A stretch of 46,411 bases of DNA from DASUTB01 sp036374835 (lineage in GTDB: Bacteria > Actinomycetota > Actinomycetes > Jiangellales > Jiangellaceae), in the NCBI GenBank assembly GCA_036374835.1, contig DASUTB010000024.1:1-46411 (forward strand), read 5' to 3'. A program made the translations under genes and the position numbers. How positions within the stretch are numbered: position 1 is the stretch's first letter; each line of letters begins with the position of its first letter. Positions 23,317-30,742 of this stretch are shown here, in pieces. The notes below the pieces were generated by a model. That model did no database searches and was not told where the DNA came from. It saw nothing but the letters and a program-made list of their open reading frames with translations.

Positions 23317-24222
23317 ATGACAAGGTCAACGGCACGACCACGGCCGGGCCAGCAGCAGTCCTACGTAGTGGCATTGGTGGGCGCGGACCTCGGCACGACA
23401 CTCACGCCGGCGTTGCATGAGCGTGAAGCGGACATGCTCGGCCTGCGCTATGTGTATCAGACAGTCGACATCGCCGAGCTGGGCTTGTCCGCCGAGGTGG
23501 TCGAGCAGGTACTACCGGCCGCGCAATGGCTCGGCCTGGCCGGTCTGAACGTCACGCATCCATGCAAACGGCACGTGTTGCCCCTGCTGGATGAGGTGTC
23601 GCCGGAAGCCGCCGCCATCGGCGCGGTGAATACGGTGCTGATCGACAACGGCCGGACCGTCGGGCACAACACCGACTGGACGGGATTCGCCAAGTCGCTC
23701 CAGTTTGGCCTACCCGGGGTCGACCTCGGAACGGTGCTGGTGCTCGGTGCAGGCGGAGCAGGAGCTGCCGTCTGTTACGCGCTCCTCCGCCTCGGCGCCG
23801 GGCATGTGATCGTCACCGACGTCCACCGTGACAGTGCCGGTGCACTGGCCGGCTCGTTGGGTGAACGCTTCAACCGGGGACGGGTCAGCACAGCTGAACA
23901 CGAGCATGTTGAGAAGATCTTGTCGGCGGCTGCCGGGGTCGTCAACGCGACACCGGTCGGCATGTCCGGCAGTCCGGACTCACCGTTACCCGAAGACGCC
24001 CTGCGGCGTGATCTCTGGGTCGCCGACATCGTTTACCGGCCGATCGCTACGCCTCTCCTGCTAGCCGCACGTGAGCGCGGATGCCGCACGCTGTCCGGCG
24101 GAGGTATGGCCGTCTATCAGGCCGCACACGCGTTCGCGCTGTTCACCGGCGCTGAGCCTGATGAGCACAGGATGCTCGCGCACTTCGAAGAGTTGCTCGC
24201 TCTCCGGGAGTCCGAAGGGTGA
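23317..24222 (+). CDS. Quinate/shikimate dehydrogenase (QsuD-like)
   Basis: 301 aa. Catalytic K84 (LNVTHPCKRHVLP) and D120 (HNTDWTGF) and the nucleotide loop GAGGAGA (144-150) are present; the C-terminal GGGMAVYQAAHAFALFTGAE block is family-typical. The substrate loop reads TTLTPALHE; a Thr in place of the second Ser, and the YVYQTVD and VADIVYRPIATPLL blocks, resemble NAD-dependent quinate/shikimate dehydrogenases such as Corynebacterium QsuD more than biosynthetic AroE. Predicted reactions: shikimate to 3-dehydroshikimate, quinate to 3-dehydroquinate. No 3-dehydroquinate dehydratase gene is in the window. The ribosome site is weak (GAAATGGG). Confidence 0.88.
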   Translation: MTRSTARPRPGQQQSYVVALVGADLGTTLTPALHEREADMLGLRYVYQTVDIAELGLSAEVVEQVLPAAQWLGLAGLNVTHPCKRHVLPLLDEVSPEAAAIGAVNTVLIDNGRTVGHNTDWTGFAKSLQFGLPGVDLGTVLVLGAGGAGAAVCYALLRLGAGHVIVTDVHRDSAGALAGSLGERFNRGRVSTAEHEHVEKILSAAAGVVNATPVGMSGSPDSPLPEDALRRDLWVADIVYRPIATPLLLAARERGCRTLSGGGMAVYQAAHAFALFTGAEPDEHRMLAHFEELLALRESEG

Positions 24223-24263
24223 TCCGACAAATGTTACGGCCCAGTCACTTTCGGGGGTCTCTC

Positions 24264-24293
24264 TTGCCAAGGGCGGCACGGCCGCCGTAATCT
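24264..24293 (+). promoter_or_regulatory. Promoter of the ThDP enzyme-TRAP operon
   Basis: TTGCCA (24264-24269) and TAATCT (24288-24293) spaced by 18 bp, with putative IclR operator copy C starting 3 bp downstream. The same geometry is seen at 9591-9622. Confidence 0.5.
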
Positions 24294-24295
24294 AC

Positions 24296-24327
24296 GGTCC
24301 GTAGAACGGTCCTGATGAACCATCTAG
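24296..24327. promoter_or_regulatory. Putative IclR operator, copy C
   Basis: GGTCCGTAGAACGGTCC (24296-24312) followed by TGATGAACCATCTAG (24313-24327). It has the same order as copy B and the reverse of copy A. An in-frame ATG at 24315 falls inside the element, which is one reason to prefer the start at 24360. Confidence 0.65.
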
Positions 24328-24359
24328 CGGAACGGTCGATCTCGGAGAAGGCGGCGCAA

Positions 24360-26162
24360 ATGACAATCGAGGACGGTGGCACCGAGGCTACGTGCCCGAC
24401 TGGTGCTGAGGCTCTTGTGGCGCAACTGGAGAGCTACGGGGTCGAGTACGTCTTCGGGCTCTGCGGGCACACGAACATCGCGCTGCTCGACGCGCTAAGC
24501 CGCAGTCGAATCGACTTCGTGATCTTCCGGCACGAGCAGACCGCCGCGCACGCGGCCGACGGCTACGCGCGTGCGACCGGACGGCCAGGTGTCGTCCTCA
24601 CCCACGTGGGCCCGGGAATGATGAACGCCGTCACCGGCGTCGCGAGCGCCGCCATGGACTCGGTGCCGCTCGTAGTGATCAGCGGCGATGTTCCCAGCTA
24701 CTACCACGGACGGCATCCGCACCAGGAGGTCAACCTTCACGCCGACGCCGATCAGAAGGCCATTTACGAGTCCTTCGTGAAGCGCATCTGGAAACCACAT
24801 CGGGTCGAGGATCTCGGCCGATTCACCGAGCGCGCCTTCTGGGCGGCGACGTCCGGGCGGCCCGGCGCAGTCCTTGTCGACGTGCCGATGGACATCTTCT
24901 CTCGACGGCTGAGCCCCGAATGGTCGGTACCGCCACTGACCCGGCAAGCCGCGGCCGGTCTCGTCCCTCAGGCTGTCGCCGACGAAGTGGCCGCTGCCTT
25001 GACCCATGCCGAGCGACCGCTGATCTACGTAGGCGGTGGCCTGCACGATCGGGACGGCGTCGCCGCGTTGACGAGGCTGGCCGAGCACCTGGACGTGCCG
25101 GTCGTGCATTCGCTGATGGCCAAGGGTCTACTGCCCGATGACCATCCTCTGGTGATGGGGATGCCGGGCTTCTGGGGGCTCGAGTTCACCAACCGCTATT
25201 GCCGGGATGCCGACGTCGTGCTCGCTATCGGCACTCGCTTCGCCGAGACGGACGCCAGTTCCTGGGATCCGCGGTTCACGTGGCGTATCCCGCCCAGTCG
25301 CCTACTTCAGATCGACATCGACCCTGCTGAGATCGGCCGCAACTACCCGGTCGAGACGGGCATCGTGGCCGACGCCACGTCAGCACTGACCGCCATCACC
25401 GACGCGGCGATGAAGCTGGCGCCCGACGGTCGCAGGGACCCGAACGTCCGCCGGGCCAACGTCCGGAGCAGGTCCGATGCCTTCGACCGGATCGCATCCT
25501 TCGGCGACGACGCTTCGATGCCGATGCGTCCGGAGCGGATTCTCGCCGACCTGCGCGCGACGCTGCCCGATGACGCCGTGCTGGTCACCGACGTCGGGTG
25601 GAACAAGAACGGCGTCGCCCAGTGCTACCAACTCCCCGAGCAGGGGCGGTTCATCACGCCCGGCGGGTCGTCGACCATGGGATTCGGCCCTGCGGCGGCA
25701 CTCGGCGTGCAGCTGGGCTGGCCCGAACGCGTCGTCGTCGCGCTGATCGGCGACGGCGGCATGAGCGCGCAGCTTGCGGCCCTGCCGACGTCCGTCGAAC
25801 GTGGCCTCCCCGTGATCTTCGTCGTCATGAACAACGCAGCGCACGGAACGATCGCCGACCTGGAGGCGGCGAACTTCGGCACCGGCTACGGGTGCGAGTT
25901 CGTGGACCGAGCCGGAAACCCGTACAGCCCGGACTTCGCAGCGCTCGGGCGTGCGGTCGGCGCGGACGGCTACACCGTCAGTGCCGCCGATGAACTCCGC
26001 AAGTGCCTGTCAGCCGCTATCGCGGCGCGCAGGCCTGCGGTGATAGATGTCCCGATGCTCAACGAGCCGGTACCCACTCCCGGGCATTGGAACATCACCG
26101 ATATCTACGGCGAAACGTTCGAAGGCCCTCCCGGGCAAGCCGGGACGGCCAACGTCCACTAG
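24360..26162 (+). CDS. ThDP-dependent enzyme (acetolactate synthase / 2-oxo acid decarboxylase-like)
   Basis: 600 aa. The cofactor-activating Glu is E59 (FRHEQTAAHAADGYARATG); the ThDP/Mg motif is GDGGMSAQ (464-471) with NN at 491-492. The order Pyr domain, central FAD-type domain and PP domain is that of the acetohydroxyacid synthase/benzoylformate decarboxylase family. Without a regulatory subunit nearby, catabolic decarboxylation or carboligation of a 2-oxo acid is more likely than branched-chain amino acid synthesis (inference). The start is ATG 24360, with GGAGAAGG upstream. It is the first gene of an operon with TRAP transporter and SDR genes, under putative operator C. Confidence 0.88.
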   Translation: MTIEDGGTEATCPTGAEALVAQLESYGVEYVFGLCGHTNIALLDALSRSRIDFVIFRHEQTAAHAADGYARATGRPGVVLTHVGPGMMNAVTGVASAAMDSVPLVVISGDVPSYYHGRHPHQEVNLHADADQKAIYESFVKRIWKPHRVEDLGRFTERAFWAATSGRPGAVLVDVPMDIFSRRLSPEWSVPPLTRQAAAGLVPQAVADEVAAALTHAERPLIYVGGGLHDRDGVAALTRLAEHLDVPVVHSLMAKGLLPDDHPLVMGMPGFWGLEFTNRYCRDADVVLAIGTRFAETDASSWDPRFTWRIPPSRLLQIDIDPAEIGRNYPVETGIVADATSALTAITDAAMKLAPDGRRDPNVRRANVRSRSDAFDRIASFGDDASMPMRPERILADLRATLPDDAVLVTDVGWNKNGVAQCYQLPEQGRFITPGGSSTMGFGPAAALGVQLGWPERVVVALIGDGGMSAQLAALPTSVERGLPVIFVVMNNAAHGTIADLEAANFGTGYGCEFVDRAGNPYSPDFAALGRAVGADGYTVSAADELRKCLSAAIAARRPAVIDVPMLNEPVPTPGHWNITDIYGETFEGPPGQAGTANVH

Positions 26163-26169
26163 TGAGACA

Positions 26170-26191
26170 GCGGTCCGCCATCGGCGGCCGC
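26170..26191 (+). terminator. Hairpin between ThDP enzyme and dctP-like genes
   Basis: GCGG-t-CCGCC, loop ATC, GGCGG-CCGC: a 9-bp stem with one bulged T and no T tract. It stands 20 bp before the TRAP binding-protein gene and may stabilise that mRNA segment or attenuate read-through. Confidence 0.45.
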
Positions 26192-26211
26192 TGACGACAA
26201 GGAGGGTAAAG

Positions 26212-27300
26212 ATGCGTAAGAGCACATTGCCGAGGCTCATCGCCTTCGGGCTTGCCGGAACGCTCGCCCTGGCGGCGTGCGGTGACGATGGCGACGACGG
26301 CGAAGCCACGGGTGACGACACCGGAAGTGACGCCGAAGAGGAACCCGAGGAGGCGGACGACGAGGCCGACGCCGAGGAGCCCATGGAGACGGTCACGCTG
26401 TCGTTTGCGAACAGCTACACCGAGGAACACCCGCACAACCGCTGTGGTGCCGAGGTAGTGGCCGAGGAGGTGGCCGCGAGCGGTACCGGCCTGGAGATCG
26501 AGATCTTCCCGAACAGCAGTCTTGGTCCGGACGCAGACCGGTTCGAGTCCGTGGTGTCCGGTGACATCGACATCGACATCCAGGGCAGCTCCGCGATTGC
26601 GGCTACGTACCCGGCGATCGGTGCGTTGGACGCCGCCTACGTGATGGACGGCCCCGACCACTTGTTCAGGTTCCTCGACAGTGAGGTCTTCGGCCAGGTG
26701 CAGGAGGACCTGCTCGAGGCGACCGGCGTGCGTGCCCTCGACGGATGGTTCTTCGGTATGCGGCAGTTCACCGCGAACCAGCCGATCCGCACTCCTGAAG
26801 ATCTCCAAGGTCTGCGGATGCGGTTCCCGGACAGCCCGCAGTACCTCCAGAACGCCGAGGCGGTAGGCGCCGAGGCTGTTCCGGTGGCGTTCGAAGAGGT
26901 TTACCTGTCGCTGCAGCAGGGCGTTATCGACGGGCAGGAGAACCCGGTTCCGACGATCAACGACATGGGGTTCGTCGAGGTCCAGTCGCACGTGAGCCTG
27001 TCGGAACACCAGACCGGCTTCGTTCTGGCGATCGTCAACGAGGACACGTGGCAGTCGCTGTCGCCCGAGCAGCAGGAAGCGCTGCAGGGCGCGATCAGCT
27101 CGACCCGTGAGGGCGATGCCCAGTGCATCTTGGACGACCAGCAGGCACTGCTCGACCAGTGGGCCGCGGACGGCACGATGACCATTGTCGAGGACGTCGA
27201 CCGGGACGCGTTCTCCGAGCGTGCGGAGGCCTATTTCCTGGACAACCTCGAGGGCGACAAGCTCGAGCTGTACCAGGCGATCCGCGACCTCGCCGAGTAG
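26212..27300 (+). CDS. TRAP transporter substrate-binding lipoprotein (DctP type)
   Basis: 362 aa. The lipobox LALAAC ends at C23, followed by a very acidic linker (residues 24-57) typical of actinobacterial lipoproteins. The mature domain is DctP-like: VTLSFANSYTEEHPHN, IEIFPNSSLGPDADRFE, the core GLRMRFPDSPQYLQNAEAVG with the carboxylate-binding Arg region, and SLQQGVIDGQENPVPTI. DctP proteins bind carboxylates outside the cell and deliver them to the DctQM permease. Start ATG 26212 has AAGGAGGG upstream; a longer in-frame start at 26047 lies inside the ThDP gene. A dehydrogenase gene stands between it and the permease genes. Confidence 0.92.
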   Translation: MRKSTLPRLIAFGLAGTLALAACGDDGDDGEATGDDTGSDAEEEPEEADDEADAEEPMETVTLSFANSYTEEHPHNRCGAEVVAEEVAASGTGLEIEIFPNSSLGPDADRFESVVSGDIDIDIQGSSAIAATYPAIGALDAAYVMDGPDHLFRFLDSEVFGQVQEDLLEATGVRALDGWFFGMRQFTANQPIRTPEDLQGLRMRFPDSPQYLQNAEAVGAEAVPVAFEEVYLSLQQGVIDGQENPVPTINDMGFVEVQSHVSLSEHQTGFVLAIVNEDTWQSLSPEQQEALQGAISSTREGDAQCILDDQQALLDQWAADGTMTIVEDVDRDAFSERAEAYFLDNLEGDKLELYQAIRDLAE

Positions 27301-27340
27301 TCGAGTCCGGTCTGGGATCAGGTAGAGGAGGTGGGCGCCG

Positions 27341-28096
27341 GTGCGGGCACTCGTGGCCGGGGGATCCGGCAACATCGGTGGCGCGATCGTTCGCGTCCTG
27401 GCCGAACGCGGTTTTGCGGTGACCGTGGCCGATCAGGCCCCGGTGCCGGCGCCCACCTCCGAGTCCACGGCGGACTCCGTCGTCGCCGATCTGAGCACCG
27501 AGAGCGGCGTCACCGAGGCCGTGAAAGTGGCCGCCGGTGACGCCGGTCTCGATGCGCTCGTCTGCGCGATCGGGATCTCGCCCAAGAAGAATGGTCGCAA
27601 GCGTCCTATTACGGATATCGACGTTGCCGAGTGGGAGCGGGTGTTCGCGGTGAACCTCACCTCCGCGTTCCTGCTGCTGCGCGCGGCGACGCCGGTCCTG
27701 GTGCCACACGCGAACTCGTCGGTCGTGAACATCGTGTCGTCGGTGGCGCGGCTCGGCGCCGCCGGGCCGGACGGGTCCACGTTCGGGCCCCGTCATCCGG
27801 CGGGCGCTCACTACTGCGCCAGCAAGGCGGCGCTCGCGAGCCTCACCGTGTCGGCCTCCCGGGAGCTGGCGCCACTCGGCATCCGGTGCAACGGGGTCGC
27901 TCCCGGCTTCATCGGCGCCGGCATGGGCGGTGCGACAGAACCAGGGCTGAGGCACCAGATCGTGGCCGATCTGCCGCTCGGACGACCCGGGAGCGAGGAC
28001 GAGGTCGCACAGGTCGTAGGTTTCCTGGTCAGTGAGAACGCCTCCTACATCACCGGGGAGATCGTGGATGTCGACGGTGGCTGGAACCCGGGCTGA
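27341..28096 (+). CDS. Short-chain dehydrogenase/reductase (SDR)
   Basis: 251 aa. N-terminal nucleotide loop AGGSGNIGG, N105 (FAVNLTSAF), S133/S134 (NIVSSVARL), Y158 and K162 (HYCASKAAL), and the C-terminal ITGEIVDVDGGWNPG: a complete classical SDR of the FabG-like group. Start GTG 27341 with AGAGGAGG upstream. It sits between the TRAP binding protein and permease genes, 40 bp after the first and 8 bp before the second, so it is made together with the transporter and probably oxidises or reduces the imported compound or an early intermediate. Confidence 0.92.
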   Translation: MRALVAGGSGNIGGAIVRVLAERGFAVTVADQAPVPAPTSESTADSVVADLSTESGVTEAVKVAAGDAGLDALVCAIGISPKKNGRKRPITDIDVAEWERVFAVNLTSAFLLLRAATPVLVPHANSSVVNIVSSVARLGAAGPDGSTFGPRHPAGAHYCASKAALASLTVSASRELAPLGIRCNGVAPGFIGAGMGGATEPGLRHQIVADLPLGRPGSEDEVAQVVGFLVSENASYITGEIVDVDGGWNPG

Positions 28097-28104
28097 CGAC
28101 CGAG

Positions 28105-28641
28105 ATGAGCGAAGGGGTGGCCGCAGTGGCTGACAAGGTGCTTGTGCACTCGCCGCCGGAGACGGAGCGGCGCGGCCCGTTTGGTCGCATTATGCGAGGG
28201 ATCGAGATCACCGAGGCCGTGCTGGGCAGCCTGCTGCTGGCCGTGATCCTCGTGCTCGTGCTGATCCAGGTGGTACTTCGTTTCACGCCGACCGCGGGAT
28301 GGGTGTGGACCGGCGAGCTGGCCAAGTTCGCCATGGTGTGGCTGGCGTTCATCCTGTCGGGATATCTCATGGGCCGTGACGAACACGTGACGCTGGACCT
28401 CATCGACCATTTCCTGCCCGAGCGTGCGCTCCGCGTGATGATCTCCGTGGCGCAAGTGATCACCGCGCTCATCTGTATCGCGGCCTTCTATGAGGGCTAC
28501 CACCTGGTATCCAACCAGGTGAATATCCGGTCACCTGCCGCCGAGATCCCGATGGCGATCATCTACACCGTGCCGATGATCGGCATGGGCCTGACCGCGG
28601 TGCGTTGCGTGGTCAACGCCGTGACCTGGAGGAAGCCGTGA
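28105..28641 (+). CDS. TRAP transporter small permease (DctQ type)
   Basis: 178 aa with four hydrophobic segments; VVLRFTPTAGWVWTGELAKF and the AMVWLAFILSGYLMGRDEHV motif are the DctQ hallmark. It lies 8 bp after the SDR gene and its TGA overlaps the GTG of the large permease gene (GTGA at 28638-28641). The start is ATG 28105; GTG 28126 with GAAGGGG upstream is an alternative. Confidence 0.9.
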   Translation: MSEGVAAVADKVLVHSPPETERRGPFGRIMRGIEITEAVLGSLLLAVILVLVLIQVVLRFTPTAGWVWTGELAKFAMVWLAFILSGYLMGRDEHVTLDLIDHFLPERALRVMISVAQVITALICIAAFYEGYHLVSNQVNIRSPAAEIPMAIIYTVPMIGMGLTAVRCVVNAVTWRKP

Positions 28642-29912
28642 CGATGGTGCTCATGGGGATCGCCATCGCGGTCCTGCTCGTCATCCGGGTTCCGGTGGCG
28701 TTCGCCATTCTCGGCCCGTGCCTGTGGTACATGTGGGCGAACGATCAGTCCATCGGATTCAGCCTCCGCCAGGTCACGAACGGTATCGACAGCTGGCCGC
28801 TGCTCGCGGTTCCCTTGTTCATCCTCGTGGGTGTCGTGGCCAATCGGGCGGGGATCGCGGACCGGTTGTTCGACTTCGCTCTCGCCGCCATCGGGCGGGT
28901 CCGTGGCTCGCTCGGCTACGTCAACGTGGGGGTCAGCCTTGGCTTCTCGTGGATGAGCGGGTCGGCGCTGGCGGACGCGGCGGGCCTCGGGTCGGTCGAG
29001 GTCCCCGCGATGAAGCGGAAGGGTTATCCGGAGCGTTTCTCCATCGGCATCACCGGCGCATCGACCGTGATCGGGCCGATCATGCCGCCGAGCATTCCCG
29101 CGATCGTCTACGCTGCGGTCGGCTCGGTATCGATCGCGGCACTGTTCGCAGCGGCCGTCGTGCCGGCGTTCCTGATGGCAGCCGCACTGGCCGTCTCGGT
29201 GTTCATCTGGGCCCGCAAGCAGCGGGACCTCGAGCGCGTCGAGTTCGGCTGGCGTCAACTCGCCCGCACGGCGGGGCGGGCTACGCTGCCGATGGTGACG
29301 CCTGTGATCATCCTGGGCGGCATCCTCGGTGGCTACTTCACTCCCACCGAGGCGGCGGGCGTCGGGGCGGTCTACATCCTCGTGCTCGGACTGGGGTATC
29401 GCAGCATCAAGGTGCGCGACCTTCCGGGCATCTTCCGCGACACCGCCCTGACGACGGCGTCGATCATGCTCATCCTCGGTGCCTCATCGCTGCTCGGCTG
29501 GATCCTCGCGCGGGAACAGGTCCCGCGCTTGGTGGCCGAGCAGGTGCTGGAGTTCACTGACAGCAAGGTCATGTTCCTGATCATGGTGCTGTTGTTGCTG
29601 CTGCTGGTCGGTGCCGTGATCGAGCCGACGTCGGCACTGGTCATCAGCGTGCCGATCCTCCTGCCCGTTGCCGTACAGTTCGGTGTCGATCCGGTCCATT
29701 TCGGGATCATCGTCATCCTCAATCTGATGCTCGGTCTGCTCACACCGCCCATCGGTGGTGTCCTCTACGTGCTCAGCAGCGTCACAGGGGCCACCGTCAC
29801 GGACGTGTTCCGTGGTGTCGCGCCGTTCCTCATCCCGCTGCTGGCCGTGCTGCTCCTGGTGACGTTCCTGCCCGGGATCGTGACCTGGTTCCCCGGCCTA
29901 CTGGGACTTTGA
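28638..29912 (+). CDS. TRAP transporter large permease (DctM type)
   Basis: 424 aa, about 12 hydrophobic segments. DctM features: RVPVAFAIL at the start, PLLAVPLFILVGVVANRAGI, SGSALADAAGLGSVEVPAM, TGASTVIGPIMPPSIPAIVY, and the C-terminal LNLMLGLLTPPIGGVLYVLS. It moves the carboxylate with Na+ or H+ using DctP and DctQ. The GTG start at 28638 overlaps the dctQ-like stop, with GGAGGAAG upstream; an in-frame ATG 28605 inside dctQ is not needed. Last gene of the operon, followed by a small GTTCGGC/GCCGAAC hairpin (29913-29933). Confidence 0.93.
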   Translation: MTMVLMGIAIAVLLVIRVPVAFAILGPCLWYMWANDQSIGFSLRQVTNGIDSWPLLAVPLFILVGVVANRAGIADRLFDFALAAIGRVRGSLGYVNVGVSLGFSWMSGSALADAAGLGSVEVPAMKRKGYPERFSIGITGASTVIGPIMPPSIPAIVYAAVGSVSIAALFAAAVVPAFLMAAALAVSVFIWARKQRDLERVEFGWRQLARTAGRATLPMVTPVIILGGILGGYFTPTEAAGVGAVYILVLGLGYRSIKVRDLPGIFRDTALTTASIMLILGASSLLGWILAREQVPRLVAEQVLEFTDSKVMFLIMVLLLLLLVGAVIEPTSALVISVPILLPVAVQFGVDPVHFGIIVILNLMLGLLTPPIGGVLYVLSSVTGATVTDVFRGVAPFLIPLLAVLLLVTFLPGIVTWFPGLLGL

Positions 29913-29988
29913 GTTCGGCGATGGCTGCCGAACCGATGCTCGCCCGGCCGACGATCGTCCCGGACCCGGTGCTGAGAGCGCTCGGCGC

Positions 29989-30039
29989 GTGATCACCGGC
30001 ACCTTTCACACGCATGACGCGAAAAGTGCCGGTGATCAC
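29989..30039. repeat. Long inverted repeat with TGATCA base, copy 1
   Basis: GTGATCACCGGCACcTTT (29989-30006) and AAAaGTGCCGGTGATCAC (30022-30039) pair over 17 of 18 positions around a 15-nt loop. The methyltransferase ATG at 30014 lies in the loop. It may end the TRAP operon; the TGATCA base is shared with the inverted repeats at 30676, 39324 and 46180. Confidence 0.7.
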
Positions 30040-30742
30040 GGGGTTGTCGGCCGCTGAAGTTGTGGCGGCTGGGTATGACCGCATCGCACCGCGGTACGCC
30101 GAGTGGCAGACGCGGATCATCGGAGATCCTCGTGCCAGATACGTCGAGCGGATGTTGTCATTTCTGCCGCCCGATCCGGACATCCTCGAGATCGGCTGCG
30201 GCGCGGGCGTCGAGCCGACGCCGACATTCGCCGAGCTCGGAAATCTGACCGGCGTGGACATCTCCGGTGAACAGATCGATCGTGCCAGGGCGGCTGTGCC
30301 GGCAGGGGAGTTCGTCCATGCGGACATTCTCGACCTCCAGTTTGCCGACCAATCGTTCGATGCGATCGTGGCTCTGTTCGTGCTGACCCATGTCCCCACG
30401 GATCTGCTGCCCGACCTGCTCAATCGGGTCTCATCCTGGCTGCGACCGGGTGGTGCGTTCCTGGCGACCTTCAGCAGCGCAGGTGAGCATCACGAACTCG
30501 TCGAGGATTGGCTCGGGGTGGCGATGTTCTTCAGTGGCCTTGACGTGGCCGGTAATGAGGCGCTCGTCAAGACCGCCGGGCTGCGTGTGCTCGAATCACG
30601 AGTCGAACCGATGCAGGCGCCCGATGGTGAGGACAGCTTCCACTGGGTTGTAGCGTCGGCCACGACTGTCTCCCGTGATCATGTTCAATCGACCAGCAAA
30701 TTCCGCGGTCGATTGAACATGATCATGGGATGGGGTGGTTAG
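30014..30742 (+). CDS. SAM-dependent class I methyltransferase
   Basis: 242 aa as drawn. Motif I is ILEIGCGAGVEPT, followed by LTGVDISGEQIDRAR (acidic loop), HADILDLQF, FDAIVALFVLTHVP and WLRPGGAFLATFSS, a typical methyltransferase-11 fold. The small-molecule acceptor is unknown. Both ends are uncertain: the ATG at 30014 lies inside a long inverted repeat, and the first family-like residues are VVAAGYDRIAPRYAEW, so GTG 30062 or TTG 30044 could be the true start; the last ~20 codons are encoded by another inverted repeat (30676-30725). It is not obviously in an operon. Confidence 0.82.
   Translation: MTRKVPVITGLSAAEVVAAGYDRIAPRYAEWQTRIIGDPRARYVERMLSFLPPDPDILEIGCGAGVEPTPTFAELGNLTGVDISGEQIDRARAAVPAGEFVHADILDLQFADQSFDAIVALFVLTHVPTDLLPDLLNRVSSWLRPGGAFLATFSSAGEHHELVEDWLGVAMFFSGLDVAGNEALVKTAGLRVLESRVEPMQAPDGEDSFHWVVASATTVSRDHVQSTSKFRGRLNMIMGWGG
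30676..30725. repeat. Long inverted repeat with TGATCA base, copy 2
   Basis: Perfect 19-bp arms, TGATCATGTTCAATCGACC (30676-30694) and its complement (30707-30725), with a 12-nt loop. The same arm sequence recurs, with two changes, at 46180-46237. It encodes the C-terminal end of the methyltransferase and lies just before the convergent GHL10 gene, so it may act as a bidirectional terminator. Confidence 0.85.

Noticed and set aside
24315..24359. Upstream ATG for the ThDP enzyme
   Set aside because: It lies inside putative operator C and lacks a ribosome site; ATG 24360 has GGAGAAGG upstream and gives a normal N-terminus.
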